NCBI GenBank assembly: GCA_021154985.1 | Contig: JAJNQE010000036.1 | Coordinates: 1-7,513, forward strand | From: Hydrogenophaga sp. | Lineage (GTDB): Bacteria > Pseudomonadota > Gammaproteobacteria > Burkholderiales > Burkholderiaceae_C | DNA: 7,513 nt | Direction of reading: 5' to 3' | Notes under the pieces: generated by a model | Told to the model about the DNA's origin: nothing | What the model saw: only the letters and a program-made list of their open reading frames with translations | Databases searched by the model: none | Shown here: piece by piece, positions 1 through 6,644 of the stretch | How the letters are laid out: each line of letters opens with the position of its first letter | Position numbering within the stretch: the stretch's first letter is position 1 | Translations under genes and position numbers: made by a program

Positions 1-423
1 GGCAGTGCCCCTTACCTCGGCGGCGGCTTCGGCCATTTTTACGCCTACGCGCCGGCCAAGTTTGAGTACCCGATCGACCGCTTCACCATGGAAACCAAGC
101 GCCAGCTCGACGTCCTTGACCGCCGCTTGGCGCAATGCCGCCACCTGGGCGGTGACGACTACAGCATCGCTGACATCGCAGTGTGGCCCTGGTACGGTGC
201 GCTGGTGCTGGGTCATCTCTACAACGCGGCCGAATTCCTGCAGGTACAGACCTATACAAACGTCCAACGCTGGGCCCAAGAAATCGCTGCGCGACCGGCG
301 GTTCGCCGCGGGCGCATGGTCAACCGCAACTGGGGTCCAGCAGAAGAGCAGCTGCACGAGAGGCATGACGCCCAGGACTTCGACACACGCACCCAAGACA
401 AGCTGTCGCCAGCAGCCGGCTGA
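1..423 (+). CDS. yghU: YghU-like glutathione transferase, C-terminal part (5' end outside the window)
   Basis: The reading frame is open from base 1 and ends at TGA 421-423, giving 140 residues. They match the C-terminal half of E. coli YghU, a Nu-class glutathione transferase with disulfide-bond reductase activity towards small disulfides in the cytosol. Visible hallmarks are PYLGGGFGHFY near the left edge, the NRFTMETKR-like segment (here DRFTMETKR), the helix-capping motif YSIADIAVWPW, the RPAVRRGR segment and the tail EQLHERHDAQDF. E. coli YghU ends very similarly (from memory). YghU is about 290 residues, so roughly half is present; the thioredoxin-like glutathione-binding domain lies upstream and cannot be checked. 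The 3' end is normal, so this is cut by the window edge rather than broken. A second glutathione transferase follows 56 bases later on the same strand and is probably co-transcribed. The family is clear; the exact symbol rests on remembered similarity. Confidence 0.9.
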   Translation, partial: GSAPYLGGGFGHFYAYAPAKFEYPIDRFTMETKRQLDVLDRRLAQCRHLGGDDYSIADIAVWPWYGALVLGHLYNAAEFLQVQTYTNVQRWAQEIAARPAVRRGRMVNRNWGPAEEQLHERHDAQDFDTRTQDKLSPAAG

Positions 424-469
424 GCCATCCAGCGGCCCGACACCGCTCAGACCACCCACTCATTGCCAC

Positions 470-474
470 GGAGA
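470..474 (+). promoter_or_regulatory. Ribosome binding site of the second glutathione transferase
   Basis: GGAGA lies five bases upstream of the ATG at 480. It is one of only two convincing Shine-Dalgarno matches in the window and fixes the start of the downstream gene. Confidence 0.7.
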
Positions 475-479
475 CCTTC

Positions 480-1166
480 ATGATCAAGTTCTACTACCAC
501 CCCTCTCCCAACCCGGCCAAGGTCGCGCTGTTGCTCGAAGAAACCGGACTGCCCTACGAACTGGTGCCGGTGGATACGCGCAAGGGCGAGCAGCACGAGG
601 CCGCGTTCACGGCGATCAATCCCAACGCGAAAACGCCGGCCCTGGTCGACGGCGACGCGGTGGTGTTCGACAGCAATGCCATCCTACTGTATCTGGCGGA
701 GAAGTCCGGCCAGTTCCTGCCGCCAGACACGCCCGAGGCCCGTGCACAGATGCTGTCTTGGTTAATGTTCGTCGCCACCGGGGTCGGCCCGTATTCCGGG
801 CAGGCGGTTCATTTCAAACACTTTGCCCCCGAGCCCAAGGCCTATGCGGTCAACCGCTACGACTTCGAAGCCTGGCGCCACTGGAAGATCATCGACCAGC
901 AACTGGCCCAGCATCGCTACATGCTCGGCGAGACCTACACCCTGGTCGACATGGCTGTCTGGGGCTGGGCGCGCGCCGTGCCGTTTGTGCTCGGGGCCGC
1001 CGCGTGGGAGCAGTTGCCCAACGTCAAGCGCCTGCTCGATGAGATCAACACCCGTCCGGCCGCTCAGCGTGCCGAAGCTCTCAAGGCCAAGCACGCCTTC
1101 AAGGCCGAGATGGACGAAGAGGCACGGGCAGTCATGTTCCCGCAAAACGCCCGTTTGACCGCCTGA
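480..1166 (+). CDS. Glutathione S-transferase, Nu-class-like (YfcG/YghU type)
   Basis: This complete 228-residue cytosolic protein probably binds glutathione and acts as a glutathione-dependent disulfide reductase or transferase. The N-terminal thioredoxin-like domain (about 1-82) carries P-S9-P-N11 at the position of the T9/N11 pair of E. coli YfcG. It also has a cis-proline (P53) in NPNAKTPAL and an acidic-serine pair (D64-S65) before AILLYLAEKSG, which contacts the glutathione gamma-glutamyl group in this superfamily. The all-helical C-terminal domain (about 88-215) has YTLVDMAVWGW with the helix-capping D157. No catalytic cysteine sits at the position expected in Beta or Omega classes, which again fits Nu class. 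The start at 480 is supported by GGAGA and by alignment with YfcG residue 1. The C-terminal domain resembles the upstream YghU-like protein, suggesting tandem duplication. The natural substrate cannot be read from sequence. Confidence 0.93.
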   Translation: MIKFYYHPSPNPAKVALLLEETGLPYELVPVDTRKGEQHEAAFTAINPNAKTPALVDGDAVVFDSNAILLYLAEKSGQFLPPDTPEARAQMLSWLMFVATGVGPYSGQAVHFKHFAPEPKAYAVNRYDFEAWRHWKIIDQQLAQHRYMLGETYTLVDMAVWGWARAVPFVLGAAAWEQLPNVKRLLDEINTRPAAQRAEALKAKHAFKAEMDEEARAVMFPQNARLTA

Positions 1167-1275
1167 GCGCAGGCGGCGTCGTCGGTGCACCAACGGGCGG
1201 CGTTCGCTTGGCCGCAGCCGCTTGGTCCGGCAAGGGGCGCCGGGCTGACGCGATCCCGCTCAAATGACGGCCCAT

Positions 1276-1300
1276 AACGTCCGAAGAGGGCTTCGACGTT
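1276..1300. promoter_or_regulatory. Inverted repeat in the leader of the selD fusion
   Basis: AACGT (1276-1280) and CGAAG (1282-1286) pair with CTTCG (1291-1295) and ACGTT (1296-1300). This gives a ten-base-pair stem with a single bulged C1281 and loop AGGG. It ends 20 bases before the chosen ATG at 1321. No T-run follows, so it is unlikely to be an intrinsic terminator. It could be an RNA hairpin limiting ribosome access or a dyad bound by a regulator. The rest of the 1167-1320 gap shows no clear promoter or small gene. If translation began at the alternative ATG 1264, the repeat would lie inside the coding sequence. The repeat is directly visible; its function is unknown. Confidence 0.4.
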
Positions 1301-1320
1301 CACCGACTCAACTTTCCTCC

Positions 1321-3606
1321 ATGCAAGTTTCCGAACAACCGATCCTGCGCGACCTTGTTCTCGTCGGAGGGGGCCACAGCCACGTTGTCGTGCTGCGCAT
1401 GCTCGCCATGCAACCCGAGTCTGGCCTGCGCATCACCCTCATCTGCACCGACATCGACACGCCTTACTCCGGCATGCTGCCTGGCTACATCTCGGGCCAC
1501 TACAGCTTTGACGAGGTGCACATCGACCTGGGCCGTCTGGCCTCGTTTGCCGGAGCGCGCTTCATCCATGGTGAAGTGACGGGCCTCGATCGGTCCAACC
1601 AGCGTGTGCTCATGAAGGACCGGCCCTCGGTGCCGTACGACCTGCTCTCCATCAACATCGGCTCCACACCCAATGTGCGCCAGGTGAAAGGCGCGCAAGC
1701 ACACGCAGTGCCCGTGAAGCCCATCGCCCACTTCAACCTCCGCTGGCTGAATCTGCTCGAGCGCGTGCGCCTGCTGCGCGATCGATTCACGATCGCGGTG
1801 GTCGGCGGCGGTGCGGGCGGGGTTGAACTGGTGCTGTCGATGCAGTACCGGCTGCGCAGCGAGCTGCAAAAGCTGGGGCGCAATCCCGATTGGCTGCACT
1901 TTGTGTTGCTCACGGCGGGCGACTCCATCCTGCCGACGCACAACGCCGGGGTACGCGCGCGCTTTGCCCGCGTGCTCAAAGAGCGCCACGTCGCGGTGCA
2001 TACGCGTGCGGAGGTGCATCAGGTCGCGCCCGGTTGCCTGCACACGCGCGACGGTCGAACCTTCGATGCCGACGAAACGATGTGGGTCACGCAAGCCGGT
2101 GGGCCGGCCTGGCTGCAAGGCACCGGTCTGGCACTGGACGAACACGGCTTCGTCAAAGTCAACGACCGGTTGCAGACGCTGGACGACCCCAAAATCTTCG
2201 CCGCAGGGGATGTGGCCTCGTTCACCAACCGCCCGCTGGAGAAGGCCGGTGTGTTTGCCGTGCGCATGGGCCCACCGCTGGTGAAGAACCTGCGCTTGTG
2301 CCTGCGCGATCAGCCGACGGTGGCTTTCAACCCGCAACGCAAATGGCTGGCACTGATCTCCACCGGCAATCGATACGCCGTGGCCTCGCGCGGCTCCATC
2401 GGCTTCGCCGGTACCTGGGTCTGGTCCTGGAAGGACTGGATCGATCGCCGCTTCATGCGCCAGTTCACCGAGCTGCCAGACATGGCGCCCGGTGCCGCCC
2501 CCTCGGCTGCACCGGCCAGCAGCCTGGCGCTGAGCGCCGAAGAATCCCGCCAGGCCATCTCGGCCATTGCCATGCGCTGTGGTGGTTGCGGCGCCAAGGT
2601 GGGCGCCAGCATCCTGACCCGCGCACTCGGCAGCCTGCAACCGGTCGAGCGCAACGACGTGCTGATCGGGCTTCACTCGCCCGACGACGCCGCCGTGGTG
2701 CGCGTGCCGCCGGGCAAGGCCATGGTTCACACCGTGGACTTCTTTCGCAGCTTCATCGACGACCCTTACCTGTTCGGCAAGGTGGCGGCCAATCACGCGT
2801 TGGGCGACATCTTTGCCATGGGTGCCGAGCCTCAGTCCGCCACAGCGATCGCCACCGTGCCGCCAGGCCTCGAATCCAAGGTGGAAGACCTGCTGCTGCA
2901 AATGATGACCGGCGCGGTCGAGGTGCTCAACGCCGCCGGCTGCGCCTTGGTCGGTGGGCACACCGGTGAGGGCCGCGAACTCGCACTGGGCTTCGCCATC
3001 AACGGACTGATCGACGAGAACATGGATGGCGTCATGCGCAAGGGCGGCATGCAAGCGGGTGACGTGTTGCTGCTCACCAAGCCCATCGGCACCGGCACGC
3101 TGTTCGCCGCCCACGCGCGGCACGCCGCCAAGGGCCGCTGGATCGATGCGGCGCTGAAATCCATGGTGGTGTCCAACCAGGTCGGCGCGCAGATCCTGCG
3201 CGAACATGGCGCCACCGCCTGCACCGACCTGACCGGTTTCGGCCTGCTGGGGCATCTGGTGGAAATGACCCGTCCCTCGGGAGTGGACGCAGAGCTGCAA
3301 CTGAGCGCCCTGCCCTTGCTGGATGGTGCATTGGAATGCGTTGAAGCGGGCATCGTCAGCTCGCTGCAGCCGGCCAATGTGCGGCTGCGCCGAGCCCTGC
3401 GCAACGCCGAAGACTTCGTCAAAGACCCGCGCTATCCGCTGCTGTTCGACCCGCAGACGGCGGGCGGCCTGCTGGCCAGCGTGCCGGGCGACCGGGCAGC
3501 CGACTGCATCCGTTCCCTGCAGGCGGCAGGCTACCTGCACACAGCAGCCATAGGTCATGTCAGCGGCGCGTCCGACTCACTGGAACCCGTGGTGCTCAGC
3601 GCATAA
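1321..3606 (+). CDS. selD: Fusion of FAD/NAD(P) pyridine nucleotide-disulfide oxidoreductase and selenophosphate synthetase (SelD)
   Basis: The protein has 761 residues. SelD makes selenophosphate from selenide and ATP. Residues about 8-380 form an NDH-2-like flavoprotein of the TIGR03169 'Nterm_to_SelD' type. It has an FAD loop GGGHSH (16-21), an NAD(P) loop GGGAGG (162-167), the C-terminal FAD motif IFAAGD (292-297), and WKDWIDRRFM before an Ala/Pro-rich linker (about 386-410). Residues about 410-761 are full-length SelD. CGGCGAK places C423 and K426 at the catalytic Cys17 and Lys20 of E. coli SelD. Other matches are DDAAVV (D455-D456), TVDFF (D473), GGHTGEG (545-551), TDLTGFGLLGH (D636) and FDPQTAGG (D710). 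E. coli Cys19 is Ala here, and C420 is extra. The catalytic residue is an ordinary TGC Cys, not selenocysteine. An in-frame ATG at 1264 adds 19 unconserved-looking residues, and neither start has a Shine-Dalgarno, so I chose 1321. The electron acceptor or substrate of the flavoprotein half is unknown. Confidence 0.95.
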   Translation: MQVSEQPILRDLVLVGGGHSHVVVLRMLAMQPESGLRITLICTDIDTPYSGMLPGYISGHYSFDEVHIDLGRLASFAGARFIHGEVTGLDRSNQRVLMKDRPSVPYDLLSINIGSTPNVRQVKGAQAHAVPVKPIAHFNLRWLNLLERVRLLRDRFTIAVVGGGAGGVELVLSMQYRLRSELQKLGRNPDWLHFVLLTAGDSILPTHNAGVRARFARVLKERHVAVHTRAEVHQVAPGCLHTRDGRTFDADETMWVTQAGGPAWLQGTGLALDEHGFVKVNDRLQTLDDPKIFAAGDVASFTNRPLEKAGVFAVRMGPPLVKNLRLCLRDQPTVAFNPQRKWLALISTGNRYAVASRGSIGFAGTWVWSWKDWIDRRFMRQFTELPDMAPGAAPSAAPASSLALSAEESRQAISAIAMRCGGCGAKVGASILTRALGSLQPVERNDVLIGLHSPDDAAVVRVPPGKAMVHTVDFFRSFIDDPYLFGKVAANHALGDIFAMGAEPQSATAIATVPPGLESKVEDLLLQMMTGAVEVLNAAGCALVGGHTGEGRELALGFAINGLIDENMDGVMRKGGMQAGDVLLLTKPIGTGTLFAAHARHAAKGRWIDAALKSMVVSNQVGAQILREHGATACTDLTGFGLLGHLVEMTRPSGVDAELQLSALPLLDGALECVEAGIVSSLQPANVRLRRALRNAEDFVKDPRYPLLFDPQTAGGLLASVPGDRAADCIRSLQAAGYLHTAAIGHVSGASDSLEPVVLSA

Positions 3607-3681
3607 GGAGCCAGCACCAATTCGCGCCCTCCGAAACCAGCTGTAACGAAAGAGGACCCGGCAGCGACTGAAGAGCATTCG

Positions 3682-3698
3682 GGCAATCAACGATTGCC
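3682..3698. promoter_or_regulatory. Perfect inverted repeat upstream of the VTT-reductase fusion
   Basis: GGCAATC (3682-3688) and GATTGCC (3692-3698) form a perfect seven-base arm pair around AAC, 29 bases before the ATG at 3728. It could be a short RNA hairpin or a protein-binding dyad in the 121-base gap after the selD fusion. No T-tract follows, so intrinsic termination is not indicated. The rest of the gap shows no convincing promoter or small gene. A GGAG directly after the selD stop has no start codon at usable spacing. Confidence 0.3.
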
Positions 3699-3727
3699 AA
3701 AGCCTGAACCCACGAAGCCTTCGCCGC

Positions 3728-5878
3728 ATGAAAAGAACTCTGATCCTCGCCACGGTCGCGATGCTGGTGGCCGCCTATTTCTTGCTTGGGCTGGACCGCT
3801 ACCTGACACTCGCCGCCGTGCAGGACCGCTTGGGAGACTTCGAAGCCATCCGCCAGGCCTCTCCCATCGCCACCGCGCTCGGTTTCTTCGGTCTGTACGT
3901 GCTGGCCACAGCTCTGTCACTGCCCGGTGCGGTGATCCTGACGCTCGCGGCTGGCGCCCTGTTCGGATTGGCCGGCGGCACGCTGATCGTCTCGTTCGCC
4001 TCCAGCCTGGGCGCCACACTGGCTTTTCTGGCCTCGCGTTACTTGCTCCGGGACAGCGTGCAGGCGCGTTTTGGCGACCGCCTCAAGGCCATCAACGACG
4101 GCATGGCCAAGGACGGCGCGTTGTATCTGTTCACACTGCGCCTGATCCCGGCCTTCCCGTTTTTCCTCGTCAACCTGCTCATGGGCTTGACACCCATCCG
4201 CACGGGCACCTACTACTGGGTCAGCCAGCTCGGCATGCTCGCGGGCACCCTGGTCTACGTCAACGCCGGCACCCAGCTGGCCCAGCTCTCCAGTCTCTCG
4301 GGTATTTTGTCGCCGGGCGTTCTGCTGTCCTTCATCCTGCTCGGAGTCTTCCCCATGATCGCCAAAGCTGCTCTAGGTCTCCTGCAACGCCGGCGCGTTT
4401 ACGCCAAGTGGCAACGGCCCAAAACCTTTGACCGCAATCTGGTGGTCATCGGTGGCGGCGCTGCGGGCCTGGTCACTTCCTACATCGCGGCCACCGTCAA
4501 GGCCAAGGTCACGTTGGTCGAAGCACACAAGATGGGTGGCGACTGCCTGAACTACGGCTGCGTGCCCAGCAAGGCATTGATCAAGTCGGCCAAGCTCGCC
4601 CACCAAATGCGCCACGCCGATCACTATGGCCTGGAGGCTGCCACACCGGCCTTCAGTTTCCGGCAGGTGATGGCGCGGGTGCACCGGGTCATCAGCGAGA
4701 TCGCTCCGCACGACAGCGTGGAACGCTACACCGGGCTGGGTGTCGAGGTCCTGCAGGGTCGCGCCAAAATCGTGGACCCCTGGACGGTCGAAGTCACCCT
4801 CAACGACGGTGGCATCCAACGCCTGACCACCCGCAGCATCGTCATCGCCGCGGGTGCTCGCCCCTTCGTGCCGCCGCTGCCTGGGCTGGACGACGTGGGC
4901 TATGTCACCAGCGACACCCTGTGGGATGAGTTCGCCAAACTGGACACGCCTCCGGCGCGCATGGTGGTGCTGGGCGGTGGTCCGATCGGCTGCGAGCTGG
5001 CACAGAGTTTCGCGCGCCTAGGCTCAAAGGTCACACAAATCGAAATGGCGCCCCGGATCATGATCCGGGAGGACCAGGAGGTGTCCGACCTCGCTCGCGA
5101 TTCGCTGCAACGCGACGGTGTGGATGTACTGACCGGTCACAAGGCACTGCGCTGCGAGCGGGAGGGAGACCACAAGTTCATCGTGGTGGAACATCAGGGT
5201 CAGGAAAAACGCATCGGGTTCGACACTTTGCTGTGCGCAGTCGGCCGATCGGCACGGCTGCAGGGCTACGGACTGGAAGATCTGGGCATACCAACCGAGC
5301 GCACGGTGGTGGTCAACGAGTACCTCGAAACGCTCTACCCCAACATCTTTGCTGCGGGTGACGTGGCCGGACCATTCCAGTTCACCCACACCGCCGGGCA
5401 CCAGGCCTGGTACGCCGCCGTCAACGCGCTGTTCGGCGGCTTCAAGAAATTCAAGGTCGACTACTCCGTCATCCCCTGGGCCACCTTCATAGAGCCCGAG
5501 GTTGCCCGGGTGGGACTGAATGAACAGGACGCCAAGGAAAAGAACATTCCCTACGAAGTCACGAAATACGGCATTGACGATCTGGATCGCGCCATCGCAG
5601 ATGGTTCGGCACACGGATTCGTCAAGGTGCTGACCGTGCCGGGCAAAGACCGCATTCTGGGCGTGACCATCGTGGGCGAACATGCAGGCGACCTGTTGGC
5701 CGAGTTCGTGCTGGCCATGAAGCACGGGCTTGGACTGAACAAGATACTGGGCACCATCCACACCTATCCCACAATGGCCGAGGCGAACAAATACGTCGCT
5801 GGTGAATGGAAACGCGCTCACGCTCCTCAGCGCGTCCTGGCCTGGTTGGGTCGCTATCACGCCTGGCGCCGAGGCTGA
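3728..5878 (+). CDS. Membrane VTT (TVP38/TMEM64) domain fused to a mercuric-reductase-like FAD disulfide oxidoreductase
   Basis: This 716-residue protein has two parts. Residues about 1-225 are a VTT/SNARE-associated membrane domain (PF09335 type, DedA superfamily). It has an N-terminal hydrophobic segment (about 4-22), several further membrane stretches, and the family signature LRLIPAFPFFLVNLLMG around R138-P141. Residues about 235-700 are a class I flavin disulfide reductase. It has FAD motif GGGAAG (242-247), redox pair C273-x4-C278 in GGDCLNYGCVPSK, NAD(P) motif VLGGGPIGCELA, FAD motif NIFAAGDVAG, and the C-terminal dimerisation domain from about 580. At the usual His-Pro active-site base it has Tyr (Y680) in HTYPTMAE, with E685 kept. 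That resembles the Tyr of mercuric reductase, but the C-terminal vicinal Cys pair and N-terminal HMA domain of MerA are missing. Mercury reduction is therefore not supported. The likely role is membrane-anchored reduction of an oxyanion, thiol adduct or disulfide. The start is the first in-frame ATG, with a weak ribosome binding site. Confidence 0.92.
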   Translation: MKRTLILATVAMLVAAYFLLGLDRYLTLAAVQDRLGDFEAIRQASPIATALGFFGLYVLATALSLPGAVILTLAAGALFGLAGGTLIVSFASSLGATLAFLASRYLLRDSVQARFGDRLKAINDGMAKDGALYLFTLRLIPAFPFFLVNLLMGLTPIRTGTYYWVSQLGMLAGTLVYVNAGTQLAQLSSLSGILSPGVLLSFILLGVFPMIAKAALGLLQRRRVYAKWQRPKTFDRNLVVIGGGAAGLVTSYIAATVKAKVTLVEAHKMGGDCLNYGCVPSKALIKSAKLAHQMRHADHYGLEAATPAFSFRQVMARVHRVISEIAPHDSVERYTGLGVEVLQGRAKIVDPWTVEVTLNDGGIQRLTTRSIVIAAGARPFVPPLPGLDDVGYVTSDTLWDEFAKLDTPPARMVVLGGGPIGCELAQSFARLGSKVTQIEMAPRIMIREDQEVSDLARDSLQRDGVDVLTGHKALRCEREGDHKFIVVEHQGQEKRIGFDTLLCAVGRSARLQGYGLEDLGIPTERTVVVNEYLETLYPNIFAAGDVAGPFQFTHTAGHQAWYAAVNALFGGFKKFKVDYSVIPWATFIEPEVARVGLNEQDAKEKNIPYEVTKYGIDDLDRAIADGSAHGFVKVLTVPGKDRILGVTIVGEHAGDLLAEFVLAMKHGLGLNKILGTIHTYPTMAEANKYVAGEWKRAHAPQRVLAWLGRYHAWRRG

Positions 5879-5961
5879 ACAATGACCACCATGGAACTGG
5901 CGCCCTGCACTGCGGTTGGCCGGCCTGGTGTTTTATGAAGACCTTCGTGCCTCACACCCCC

Positions 5962-6636
5962 ATGCGTCTGTCCATCATCGTCCCCATGCTCAACGAAGCA
6001 ACGGGGCTGCCCCGCCTGCTGAATCGGCTGTCCGTGCTGAAGAGCCAGGGATGCGAGGTACTGATCGTGGACGGTGGAAGCGATGACGGCTGCGCTGAAT
6101 TGGCCGCTCGAAAGGGCTTGCAGGTTCTGACTTCGCCAAGAGGTCGCGCCCGGCAGATGAACCACGGCGCTGCTCATGCGACGGGCAACGTGCTCCTGTT
6201 CCTGCACGCAGACACCGTTCTGCCCGAGGGGGCGATCATCACCATCCGCCGAGCGATGCAAAGCTCCGGTGCCGTCTGGGGCCGTTTCGATGTGGTCATC
6301 GACGGACCTCATCCCATGCTGCGCGTGGTGGCCCAGCTGATGAACCTTCGCTCGCGCTGGACGGGCATCGCCACTGGTGACCAGGCGATGTTTGTCACCC
6401 GCGAGGCCTTCAATGCAGCGGTTGGATTCCCCGACCAGCCCTTGATGGAAGACATCGAGTTGTCCAAGCGCCTCCTCGAACGATCGCGCCCTGCTTGCAT
6501 CGGAAACACCGTGTTGACGTCGGGACGCCGATGGGAGAGCCGTGGCATCTGGCGAACCATCCTTCTGATGTGGCGGCTGCGCTGGGCGTACTGGCGAGGA
6601 GCACCTGCGGATCAGTTGGCACAGCTGTACAAATAG
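5962..6636 (+). CDS. Family 2 glycosyltransferase, TIGR04283 type (rSAM/selenodomain-associated transferase 2)
   Basis: This 224-residue GT-A fold protein starts directly with strand 1 (RLSIIVPMLNE). Motifs in order are VDGGSDDG (36-43, nucleotide-sugar binding), the DXD-equivalent LFLHADT (H82-A83-D84), TGDQAMFV (138-145), LMEDIELSKRL with the catalytic-region pair E163-D164, and the family tail RRWESRGIWRTILLMWRLRWAYW followed by LAQLYK at the C-terminus. Length and tail fit TIGR04283, named for genomic association with SelD-linked and radical SAM 'selenodomain' proteins and later with arsenosugar biosynthesis. The presumed reaction is transfer of a sugar or related group from an activated donor; acceptor and product are unknown. 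The gene lies 83 bases after the VTT-reductase fusion and 8 bases before the DUF2064 gene, consistent with one operon. The start is uncertain: ATG 5935 is in frame and adds nine residues. It overlaps the stop of a possible small upstream frame. Neither ATG has a clear Shine-Dalgarno. Confidence 0.9.
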   Translation: MRLSIIVPMLNEATGLPRLLNRLSVLKSQGCEVLIVDGGSDDGCAELAARKGLQVLTSPRGRARQMNHGAAHATGNVLLFLHADTVLPEGAIITIRRAMQSSGAVWGRFDVVIDGPHPMLRVVAQLMNLRSRWTGIATGDQAMFVTREAFNAAVGFPDQPLMEDIELSKRLLERSRPACIGNTVLTSGRRWESRGIWRTILLMWRLRWAYWRGAPADQLAQLYK

Positions 6637-6638
6637 GA
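6635..6638 (+). promoter_or_regulatory. Ribosome binding site of the DUF2064 gene
   Basis: AGGA overlaps the TAG stop of the glycosyltransferase and lies six bases before ATG 6645. The overlap implies translational coupling of the two transferases and rules out the longer in-frame start at 6495, which would run deep into the upstream gene. Confidence 0.6.
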
Positions 6639-6644
6639 CACCAC

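Noticed and set aside
5..1042. A 345-codon plus-strand frame spanning both glutathione transferases
   Set aside because: It crosses a recognised stop and start in another frame, is Arg/Pro/Ala/Ser-rich without motifs, and conflicts with two clear glutathione transferase sequences.
1155..1183. TTGACC as a -35 element for the selD fusion
   Set aside because: It lies within the last codons of the glutathione transferase, and no acceptable -10 hexamer is found 16-18 bases downstream.
1300..3558. A 752-codon open frame on the minus strand opposite the selD fusion
   Set aside because: It mirrors codon positions of a strongly coding GC-rich gene, shows His/Gln/Ala/Gly-rich low-information composition, and has no recognisable motif. 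The plus-strand protein is unambiguous.
5024..5860. A 278-codon minus-strand frame opposite the reductase domain
   Set aside because: It is a shadow of the conserved reductase C-terminal half, with no recognisable family features.
3728..5878. Annotation as mercuric reductase (merA)
   Set aside because: The C-terminal vicinal cysteine pair and the N-terminal heavy-metal domain of MerA are absent, and no merR, merT or merP lies nearby.
5876..5938. Selenocysteine read-through of the reductase stop TGA, extending the protein by about 19 residues
   Set aside because: The extension has a single Cys and no family-like sequence. No SECIS-like stem with suitable spacing is apparent after the TGA, and no selA/selB/selC is visible. 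The protein already ends at a normal family length.
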